Shown here: positions 53,701-64,000 of the stretch, in pieces
Layout of the letters: every line of letters begins with the position of its first letter
Position numbering within the stretch: the first letter of the stretch is position 1
Assembly (NCBI GenBank): GCA_014706295.1
Contig: JACSVZ010000006.1
Span: 25,664,629 to 25,728,628 of the forward strand
DNA from: Lycocorax pyrrhopterus obiensis
Lineage: Eukaryota > Chordata > Aves > Passeriformes > Paradisaeidae
Direction of reading: 5' to 3'
Length of the DNA: 64,000 nt
Program-made: the position numbers and the translations under genes
The notes under the pieces: generated by a model
What the model was told of the DNA's origin: nothing
Databases searched by the model: none
Seen by the model: the letters and a program-made list of their open reading frames with translations, nothing else

Positions 53701-55803
53701 AATGCTGAACTGGGGGGAGTTCAACGACTTCAAGGGTAACAGTTTAAAATGAAGCATTTATGGCCTTGAATAGTTAAGACCTTGTGAATGACTATATTCT
53801 TTTCAGAAGGCATGAAACATCAAAGGCAAGGGGAACAAAAATCTGTGCATAAAAAGAACTGGGAAAGAAAAAGGAAGACCTTTCATTGTGTTCACAGAAG
53901 GGAAAGATTTCTCAAGATCCTCGAAGTCTACTCAGGAGATAGTGACCGCTACTACTGCACTATGAACAGGGGCATGGATGTAGGGAGATTGTCACAGGAG
54001 CATGTACAGGGGTCCAGATATGCTGGGTACCCCTTGGGTGGTGTGTCTGGTGGATGCTCCAGCTGTGTCAGGATCTTCAGCACACAGTGTGTCCCATGCC
54101 TGCAAGTAGCTTCTCTTATACTGTTGCTAAATTCAGTGTTCATTAATCAGAAAGAGAGAAGAGAGGTGTTTCTGAATCACTGATGTAAAGTGGCACTGTA
54201 AAGCAATTGTGATCCTAGGACACACCAGCAAGATTTTTGCAGGAGAAATAAAGTTTTAGTGCCTCAGTATAAGATGCTTATGTGGTCCTGTCAGGAATAA
54301 TAATGATCAGCTTTTAAATGGGTGTTTCAGAAGAAGGAATTGAAACTTGGAACATCTGTCCAAAAGGGCCATGGAAATGACAGGATTACTTGTATTACAG
54401 AAGAAAGTCAAGAGTTTTTTTCTTGTGCCTACTATAGTGAAGGCTGAAGAAAGAGGGGCAAAGAGAGATAGGAAGCTCTGACAAGGTGTCTTTAGGAAAC
54501 ACCAAAGCAAGAAAGTGATGTTCCTGCTGAAGGACAAAAAGGGGTGGGTAACCACAGGTCTTGAATAGATGTACCCATGAAGGTAGAGGGTTTCTAGCAA
54601 AGTGGAACAGCTGCAACAGGACACTGTGGGAGAGAAAAACACAGCTGTTGGTAAGCAGAAGGGAGCAAACCAGCTGTTTGAGCATCATTTTTCTGGATGC
54701 TTGTTGTTTTGGGATATTTGATTAAACTTTGAAAATACTGGAAACCCCTCTTTTATCATCTTCAAATATATTTTCTACTGAAAGACAGTGTGGACTGGGA
54801 GAGCTATAGGCAGGAGCAGAGTGAGGTATTTTACTTCTATACATCTTGAATGTTTCAGCACTATTGCTTGGTGGTAGAAGAAAAATAAAATCTAATTAAT
54901 CATAGCAACAATTTTATAGTAAATATGGTACAAAACTGAGGAGCATACTTTATCATAAGAGCCTACAGACACTGCTGATGAGTGTTAGTTTGGCAACACT
55001 GGTAGCATCTATTTCACAGATATTTAAATACCACCACTGTCCAGTTTTTGGATGGAGCTGTCTTGCAGAAAAATATATTTTCAAACAAATAATGTGTATG
55101 CTGATTCCTTACACGTGATACCTGCCCTTTTCCAAGCAACCTCATATGTCAGCTCATTATGGTTATGAAAAATATCCAGTATTAAAATATATTACCATGC
55201 CTGCTCTAGAGCTTTTAAACACAAAATTACCCCCCTCCTTTTTTTTTTTTTTTGAGATTTCTTAGCTGGTTGAGACAAACTCTACCTTCTTCCAAAAGAC
55301 ATCAAGAACAAACTACAGTTCTTTCCTTTGTTTCTTAAGTTTAGGATTTTCCCTTTAAGGCTCAATATGGATTCAGTGACATCACAGTTGTCTATTTTAT
55401 GACAACATATATTCTGAATGCCTCAGAAGAGTAAGATACGTGCTGACAGAAGTCAGAAATAAGTGAGGTTTCTCAAGGTTCATCAAAATGTATGCATGAG
55501 TGAAGTTCAAGTTTGGAGATTTTCTGCTGAACAGGAAAGTATTTTTACAAAACTGTCAAAGTATTTACAAAAAATATTTTTCATAATATAGCATCTCATT
55601 ATTATTGTACTGTATAGTAAAAATTACTGGCCCTACAGCATCGCCATAATTTCTTTGAAATGCTACTGCCTCAAATTTGTTTTTTCTCTATGAGACAGAA
55701 TGAGCCACAACATATATGTGTGTTTGTGTATATATGTACAGACACACTAAAAAACTGTGATTGATGAGGCCTGATTTTGATTAAGCAGATATGCATCGTT
55801 CAT

Positions 55804-55825
55804 TTCCATCCCAAAAGGGATGGAA
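55804..55825. repeat. Perfect 9-bp inverted repeat with AAAA loop
   Basis: TTCCATCCC, AAAA, GGGATGGAA. A perfect stem-loop with a short loop in intergenic sequence. Function unknown. Confidence 0.6.
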
Positions 55826-58552
55826 GGTAAAAAATGAATGAAAACTGTTAGCAAAGTCATTCAAGAATGAATGTGATTAGAATCCATATCCTTTATACTG
55901 TACCCAGAACTCTCAAGAGCAAATGGCAAATGCATTCCAGCCGCTGGCAAGCAAAGATTAGATAATAAATCTCAAAGAAATGAAAAAGGTTAATAGAAGA
56001 CCATAATAAGGAAAGAAAATTATCTCATGATTTCAATTAGGAACTTTGATATCTAAGGCTAAAAGTAGAAACCAGAGATTCAGAGATATGTGGACATAGA
56101 ATTGCATGTCATTGAAGCAAGAAAATGTAGAACAAAAATGCTTTTTAGGAGAGAGAAGTCAGTTTTACAAAGGTGGAAGAGGGACAGAAGTATTTACTCC
56201 ATTGAGAAAGCTTCTTTACTAGCTGGATTGAATACTGTTGTTTTGCCATATTAAAGCTGGATTGAACATTTGTGTATTTCCTACAGTGTGGTCATCTGTC
56301 AAAGCCAGTCTCAGTGGTCAGGAATCCCCCCTCTCTTCCTTGTTTCTCAAAGGGGTGTATTCCCCAGCGAATTCTACAGCCTTGTTTTTAACCTTGATTA
56401 GTTAAAGAAGACAAATAGGTACGTTTAAATACAAAGAACAAACAGTTTGCTAGTACTTTAGGCTGTTATTACTATAGGATACAGTTAACAGAGTAGCTTG
56501 CAACATCTGTCAACTCACTTCCAGGTCCTTATCCAGAATTACAAACCAGAAATATAGAAAAGCTTTTGCAAAATGTTACTTTATGATTTTCTAAAAGACA
56601 ATTCTCCTATTTTAAAGAGGAAAATACATATATTTAGTAAGACACTCATAAAACTTGAAGTTAGCATAGATGCCTTTCTGCAGCAAAAAAGCAATTAAGA
56701 ATGGGGAAAAAAAAAAAAAAGGAAATGTCTTCTGCAGCTCAAGGAATAGTTGTTCACACACTTGGCCAGGAGAGGGACTGCTGATGTCTGAGTCACGCTG
56801 TGCCCAGCAGAAGCTGCCTTAGTTATGCCAGAAAGGCATTTCCAGGACAGCGCTGCTGCCAGGTAGAGAGTTTTGCTTTTCATACTAAAACTGCAGGATG
56901 AAAGCTGTCCACCTGGAGATTCAGTTAAGTGCCCAAGCTCTCAAAAAATGCACACACACTTCAAAATGCTGCATCGTGCCCTGATGGATGAAGGGGTTTA
57001 TTTAGATTTAAAATGACAAAGACATTTCTCTGGGCTTAAATGAATTAATTACACAGCAACTACAATACAACCAGATATCAGCAATATCCAGGCTGTTTGT
57101 GTGCAGGCTGAAACTAGTAGTCAGCCAGTGTCCAGCGTTCCTTTCCCTTCCTCTACCTCCCTTACCTGCCAGGCAAGCCTTTGGCCCTCTCTGGGCATTC
57201 TGTTCTTCATTTAACAAGTGCAGGCTGGACCGCTAGTTCTCCCAACACTATGAAGAGACAGTGATCACTGTTTTAACTTGTATACTTTTATGTTTCCAAT
57301 AAAGGGCCCAGAGTTCCACATAAAGCTTTGAAATATGTATTTTTATCATCCTTCTGTCCCTCCTTTTATATAATGGCCTAATGCACTTTGGTTCCAAGCA
57401 TTTTCAATTTGCAGACCTCTAAATTCCTCCCTGTGGAGATACATAGTGAATTTAAGCCTGCTAACATTTCATGGTTCTGTTTCTCAGACCCTTAGAGAAG
57501 GAATCCGTAGACTTTACAAATTAAAACCCACCATAGTGTCCAAGCCTTATCGTGATCGCAACCAACCAGTGAATGTGTCCTGTGACACATTCTAGTTGTA
57601 CCATTTGATTTTACAGGCCTTCCTAAAGGCCAAATGATATAATTCCCGTTTAAACAGTATTAAGTTGGTGAGAATTGACTCACATATTTTGAAGACAATT
57701 GTGTATTTCCTCATCAGAGCTTTGCCAATGGTGATTCACTTTAAATGGATATAACTATTAGAAATTCTTCCTTTAGTCAGCTAGAGTCTCTTTATTTCTA
57801 TCAGTCAAGTGCAAACATATCAAGAAACTCAAGAAATCAATTTAACTCTATGCGTGTACTTTACAGCCAGAGGAGTATTATTCTGGAGAGCAAATTTCCC
57901 TTCTGCATGTGCAGTTGTCACCTCAGACAGGGCACCCAGGAGGACCTGTCATAGTCTGGCCTGTCCCTCATTTTTCCAGTTGTTGGTGTGTGCTCGGTCC
58001 CTAGGTCCTAGGCACCCTATGCTGAGACAGGCAGCTGAGGCTGTATCCAAACCAGGACTTAAGCAGAATCTAGACCTCATATTAGATACCTCAAACAAGG
58101 TCCAGAACAGCTGCCTGTTAGTTACACACATCTTCTCCTGAGCTTACAGCTACTTTCAAAACCAAGCTGTTTTCTATTTTTAGAAAATACTGAGGCACTT
58201 GGTTCTTACATTCTAGGCGAATATTTTTCTGCCAAATACATTCTGTCCCACCTCTCCCATAATGGCACCCCAGTCACTGTCCTACTTCTGTGTGACACTG
58301 TGGAAACTTGTCTATCAACATACAACAGAACAAACTCCATCTCAGTTATGGGACCACAAGCTGTTATGTAGAAACAAAAGGAATGACCAAACAGGATGGA
58401 GATCATGATCAGAGAAGATTCATGGATGTTGCTATCAAGACATGTCCAGAATTCAGCTTGCATAAACTTTGTGCATGCTATTTCCAGAAGGGATGTGTTC
58501 TGCAGAAAAACAAAAACAAAACCCAAGAACAAACAAGCAAATAACCCCCCAC

Positions 58553-58582
58553 CACACACATACACACACACACACACACACA
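58553..58582 (+). repeat. (CA)n microsatellite
   Basis: About fourteen CA units with one TA interruption. A likely polymorphic marker. Confidence 0.95.
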
Positions 58583-61500
58583 GAGGTTTTTACTCTCTGC
58601 ACTTCTCGCTGAGATTTCTGAAGAATTTTCTTGGAAAAAAAAATAGAGAGAGAAAAGTTAAGTTACTCTTTCTTTTCCCCATATGCGTCAGATTTTTCTA
58701 ATTTGGATGAAAAGCGGTGGGTGGGTATTTTGGATTTTCAAGGACAGTTGCTCCAATTGTACAGAAAAGCACAGCATCCATTCTGCTTTTGGCAGAGCAG
58801 AAAGTGTGCAAGTAGCTAGCAAAGTAAAAACACCAAAACCTGTAAATCCTTACTTGAACTTCATGCCCAAGCTTCTGCCTATAGGTGACAGACTCCATTC
58901 CCCAACGATGGAAACCCTTTTAATCAATGTGTTACTTCAAATCATACCCACTGTAAAATAAAGTAATTTGTGTTTGAATCTCCTGTGCTGCAGAGAAATA
59001 CTATTCTCTTTCTTTTGTCAGAGGTGTCTTATACACAAGTCACACAGAACATTTTTTGGAGAAAAAGTTTGAAATCCAGTGGCTTATGCAACATGAGACT
59101 GGAAAGTGTTGCATGAAAATGCAAGCTGTGCTGTGTAGAGGTTGTTGCAAAGCAAGTACTGTTTTTTAAAGCTAGTTCACAAGAGTATTTAAAAGAGCTG
59201 TTAACCCAGCTTCTCATTCACATGTAGGAGTTTCATAAAAATTCATTTTAGAATATAAAGCAAATGTCTCCCCAGCCATTTCAAAGAGATAATATCCCTT
59301 GTTTCAATATATTAAGATGCTGAGCATACAATTTTATGTAAAGCTTTAATGTGACTAATAAGGTTGAATTAGTGTGTTAAATAATCAGTCTTTAAAATGA
59401 GTGTGGGAAGAGACAAACTAAGAAATTGCTACACTTTTCTTCCTCTGAATTTATAGCTATAGTTTTGCTATTACTCTCTTAAGTTTTTTTATGGTGCATT
59501 TGCATGTTTAATAGGTATTACGGTCCAAATAAAGGTTTAAACAGACAACTAGAGTAAAAAAATTCTTATATTTCATCAAGCCAGGGACACAAACATGTCT
59601 GATATATTTGAAACAGACTACATTATTAAATTGTGTTCATTTAGGACCTTTCACAATAAAGTTCCCTTTAGTATTAATTTATTTAAGTAGACTGAAAAGC
59701 CATTTAATAAATTCAGTCATCATGGTTAACATAAATCTTTTGTCTCTGATTTCAAGACACATGACTGCTATTCCACCTCAGAAGTATCTTCGCCAGTGAA
59801 CTCTTGTGATATGGACTGCACATTTCAGCCCTGATATGCAATATTTACTTCCATCCCAGAGACACTACTGAAGGTATAAATGACTGCTTTTTTGTGCGAA
59901 GATCACAAGAGTTATACAGGGTAAAGAAATCTGAGTTAAATATAATCAAATTTTAACACTGTGCTATAAAATTATAGCCTGGATTGTTTTTGCCTGCTTT
60001 GGAGTCAAGAGATTTAAAGAAGCATTTCCAATAATAATATCATTTTAATATTTTAGGTTGATGCTTCACAATATCTATAGCTGAGTCAATTAAATGTTTG
60101 GGTAGCAGAATAAGGAAGGAAGGGGACTTTATTTGAATTGATTGTCTTTTTCAGCTGCTCTCTGAAACACATCCATAGCATGCTCACTGTCCTTGTCCTG
60201 CTCAAAAGGCACTACTTTACTGTAAAAAGAGGTTTTAGCTTCAGCAGCAGAAAAGAGACGGGAACACAGGAATGTAGAATTATCGGCATTAGCTATCACT
60301 TTTTTTTCTTGAAACTGCTTTATCTCAAAAGGAAAGAAAGAAACGTCTGATAAAACATTGCAATTCAGTGGAACCCAGCATTCAGACATCCTATAGACAC
60401 TGGTAACACTGTTTCTCCAAATATATTTGAGACAGCTCTGGCATAGGGATTGCTATGCAGAAGTGTAAGTGTATGAGCAAAGTACACCCTGTAAGTTTTA
60501 CAAGGAAAGCTTTTCCTTTCTTTATGCAAAAATATATCTTTTTTTTCTAGAGCTTGAAAAATAAGAGAAGATCACATTTTCATTTGAAATTTTAATTTCA
60601 GCTCTTAAAAAAACCCAAAGAGACAATTAAAATATTTTGAGTCTTTATGCTTAGTTGCAATTAAAACCTTCACCAAACTGGAAGATGCCCTCAATGCTTA
60701 ATGTTCAGCCCTGGTGACCAGTCTGAGCTCCCTCTCATCAGGGGTAAGTGTTTGGGCATCCAAAAGAAAATGGATAGAAATCCTGTCCTAACGTTTGTCT
60801 ATCACTCAGCTCAGTTTACTCTCCATTCCAAATGAACATCCTTTTTATGTGGACACTTAATAAGCATTTCTGGCCTCCAGACTGATCTCAAGTTTCTTGT
60901 TTCACATTCACTATTCCACAGGAATCAGTATGACTGGCATAGTAGTCTTTGTGCTGACACGTAGTGGTGGAAATCTCTGCAGTGTGTATGTCTGGGAGAC
61001 ATTGCTCCCCAGAAATAATGTGTCTATGGCAGCAACAGGAGGACACAGGAAGTTAATTTCCCATATTATCCACTGGAAAAAGCCATTGTAAATGAACAGA
61101 TTTTAAAATGAACAGATAGAGAGTACATCTGAAAATTGCTTGTCTCTCCAATTCGTGCTATTGAAATAGCACTTGGGGACTGATTTGTGATAATCTGGTG
61201 ATTCACTGGAAAGAGCTGAAGGAACAATGTCCCCCCTGTTGACAATGATAAGCAAGAATGAGATTTCTTATTACTGCCAATGTACCTGCTGAAATTACTA
61301 CTCAAGTACTTTTTGCTATTGCTATTTTTCCTTCTGTTGTAATTAAAGCAACACCAGAACACTGCCTTCTGATGTGTCTCAATTAAACCACAGTCAGCTT
61401 CTCCACACAATCCTATCCAAGAGGTTTACAAGAGGAACAAGGGACAATATACTAACTTTAATACTCTTTCAAAGTTTTTAGCACTTTCACTGTTCAGTGG

Positions 61501-63772
61501 GGCCTTTGTCTCAGAGAATTGCATTTCCAAATACTCATGAGAGTCCAGATGTTTTTGGTTTTTCTGAGGTCACATCCTTATTATTATTAACTGCAGTAGG
61601 ATTCCTGATTGTTTGTAGATACTAGAGGTACCTAGAATGCAAGGGTGCCAGCGTGTGACCTGAGGGTTTATTATGCAATGACTCAGATAAAATTCCGTTT
61701 TCTTTCAATAGCTGATTTGATGGAAGGAAAATAAGTATGGAAACACACTCCATGACCTGATCCAAAACTTCAGCCAGATTCACAGATGTGATAGTAAATG
61801 TAATTTGAATGCCGAGATCAGGTTTATTTACTAGTAGCTGAGCAACATTGACTTTCTCTGCATACATAAACTGGGCTTAGCTGTGACTTAAGTCCTCAGC
61901 CAAGAGCCCAGCCCATTCATGGATCGACAGCTGGGACCTCGTGCCTGCAGAGGCAAGACCTACTCATATCAGTCACGAGACATGGGGAAGGGAGCCTTCA
62001 CCCTAGTCCTGCACACTGAAGTACTTGCCTCATTAGAGGGAGCATGAAAGGTGATTATTGCTTAGAAGGACTGGGATTAAATTACTGCTGTGGGATATGT
62101 AGAGCATTTTCCCCCGGAGACTTTTCTCTTAATCACGCAAGCTGTGTCTCTATTGCTAAATAAAAGCCAGTCAGGCAAGTGTCCACATGCTTAAGGACAC
62201 TTTGACATGGCAAGTGAGATGGTATGGTCCAAAACAGGGTCAGGTAGCAAGCTATCAGTTAATTCAGATAGTCAGGAGACCAATACTTGATCTGAGTTTC
62301 TGGGTCTGTTGTTAACAAAATAAAGAATAGGAATGCTCAGTACACCCACAGCACAGACCCATGGCTAAATCACAGTCCTCAAGCATCTGCCTTTCTGCAG
62401 TAGCCACCTCTTCTGTCAATGGCACAGGGCTCCCTCTTTCCCCAGACTGCCCAGAGATGGATTGGCTTAGGACGTTGATCTAATCTCTGGGCCATACCAC
62501 TTGGAAATGTGCCAGTCCTAGGGGAGAAGAGGAAGAAAATAGCAAAAGGGAGGTGACAACAGATGTCAGTAAATATAAAGGCAGAGAAGCTATGTCCATC
62601 TCATGTCCAGTTCTACTGACATAGCTGTTTCTTTACTGTTTCTTTAGAATCTGTTATATTTGTGTCTATGTACATGCATATGTTTTCATATGCAAGTAAG
62701 AGGCAGTTTCATATTAGAGCTAGAGGAAACTAACCCACAGCTGCAGTCAAGTGATGCCAACATTGTCCTTACACTATTTCCTTAGCATTTGTCTCACTTG
62801 CAGTGAACCAGTTTCAAACCCTAAACTGCACTACTGTACTCTAACTTCTGTCAGCTCAGGTCCCTGAATAAATTAACCATTGAACAGGACCCCATCTTGG
62901 TGAGGCTGTGCTGGAACCCAGAAAGGAAGGTGCTTAACTGGGAGGCAGAAGGAGGAGCAGAACTGGCCTTTGTGCCAGCCATCAGCTATTTGACAGGCTC
63001 AGCTGTACTTCCAAACATACTGTCGGCCAAGAAGATTTTTATTCAGCAGAGATTCGTTGGACCTAACAATATCTGCTATTACATATATACATCTTGACAC
63101 AAGAAAGATTTATTCCTTAAGACCTGAAAATACAATTAATAAATAGATTTAGATATATGGGTCAATTTGAAGCTGGAACACTTTCTACTTCTTAGGATGT
63201 GATGTCTATCCAGTCTTACCTTGAATCTCATGTCAAAAGTAAGATCCCAGCATACACATGCTGCTTCCTTTTCAGTGAAGGAGCCATAAGTACATAAGCA
63301 GCAAGAAACCTCTGTAGTCTGAAACTTTGCTTATCCTTTTAGAACACTGCTTTCTGGACATATCAAGAGTAAATCACTTCTATGGGCTGAATGTCTCAGA
63401 AGGTCACTGCATTATTAATAGCTGATTCAATTTAGCTAGTTAGACAAAGAATAGTTTCTGAAGTTAGATTGTATTCCAACCACCATTTTTGGATTTATGT
63501 TGTTTTTATCCACTAATTGCTCCCTGTGCATGGTTTGCCACACAGCTATAATTCCTATATAACACTAAAATAAATAGCTGCTAGGCAACGCTAATCCTTG
63601 CTACCATCATGCTGGACATTTTATTGCCCACCTTGTTTGGATCTTTCCCTAAATATGCTTTTTACCTTTATGTTGAAATTGCATTGTTGCATTTTCCTAG
63701 TCATGACTTCCCACTTGTCCCACCTGCCACTAGAGATGCTTCTGCTGCTGATTTTTCATTGAGCACTAGCAT

Positions 63773-63950
63773 ATCATAGAACCCAAAAATGTCTTCACTT
63801 GGAAGGGACCTTGAAAATCATCTGGGTCCAACCCCCTCGTCACGGGGAGAAACATCTTTCGCCAGACCAGGTTGCTCAGAGCCCCATCCAACCTGGCCTT
63901 GAACACCTCCAGGGACGGGGCATCCACAACTTCCCTGGTAGTAGTGCAAG
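63773..63950 (-). mobile_element. Relatively young CR1 LINE 3' fragment
   Basis: Reverse-oriented CR1. It begins at the tail unit ATCATAGAA, then has CTTGGAAGGGACCTTGAAAA and CATCTGGGTCCAACCCCCTC. It continues with CCAGACCAGGTTGCTCAGAG, CCCCATCCAACCTGGCCTTG and a CTCCAGGGACGGGGCATCC block. This matches the standard order of avian CR1 with few visible changes, so it is much younger than the copy at 32.8 kb. Similarity fades after about 63945. A 74-codon minus frame here is a remnant of CR1 sequence, not a host gene. Confidence 0.92.
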
Positions 63951-64000
63951 ATATCCTCACTGCCAAGACATATGAGGCACACTCAGCCATTCTGATTTAG

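Larger units (their letters stand above)
53701..63772. other. Unassigned upstream region, second part
   Basis: No recognised gene. It holds a perfect hairpin (55804-55825), a T-run near 55241, a (CA)n microsatellite (58553-58582), and two minus-strand frames that look slightly more protein-like than background (60129-60389 and 61622-61867, see findings). Otherwise it is AT-rich sequence with chance frames. Confidence 0.5.

Noticed and set aside
53788..54183. 131-codon plus-strand frame
   Set aside because: Composition and lack of splice or promoter context look like chance. No recognisable motif.
54307..54688. Two overlapping minus-strand frames with a good acceptor (CTGTGTTTTTCTCTCCCACAG) and a signal-like start M-M-L-K-Q-L-V-C-S-L-L-L
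   Set aside because: The two frames compete over the same bases, there is no good donor, and downstream composition is Phe/Leu/Ser-biased as in pyrimidine-rich DNA. Not enough to call an exon.

Overview
This is a vertebrate nuclear window, most likely from a bird. The evidence is three CR1-type LINE fragments with the avian 3' tail (8-bp ATTCTATG/ATTCTGTG units), a short avian-style ERVK solo LTR, long AT-rich introns, and one compact GC-rich CpG island. There are no bacterial-style operons. Nearly all the long open frames are chance frames in introns or in the CpG island.

The one gene recognised with confidence is GABRA2, the alpha-2 subunit of the GABA-A receptor, on the minus strand. The window holds its 5' half: a CpG-island promoter with two CCAAT boxes (about 43.2-44.1 kb), a probable non-coding first exon, and five coding exons at 42.8, 40.2, 17.1, 4.4 and 1.9 kb. 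Together they encode residues 1-187: signal peptide, most of the extracellular domain, and both cysteines of the Cys-loop. All splice sites are GT-AG and all phases join. The rest of the extracellular domain and all four membrane helices lie beyond the left edge.

The introns are large (2.3, 12.6, 23.0, 2.6 and about 0.6 kb). They hold two related long LTR-like repeats (7.0-7.65 kb and 15.3-16.4 kb), a solo ERVK LTR with its target-site duplication (26.6-26.9 kb), two CR1 fragments, microsatellites and small perfect hairpins.

The 20 kb upstream of GABRA2 (44-64 kb) contains no gene that I recognise. It does contain two well-spliced, same-strand candidate exons. One (46.7-46.9 kb) encodes a cysteine-rich segment. 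The other (44.7-45.0 kb) encodes a membrane-spanning C-terminus. They could be the 3' end of an undescribed type I membrane protein gene lying head-to-tail with GABRA2. This is the least explained signal here and is inference. The right edge is a young CR1 copy.
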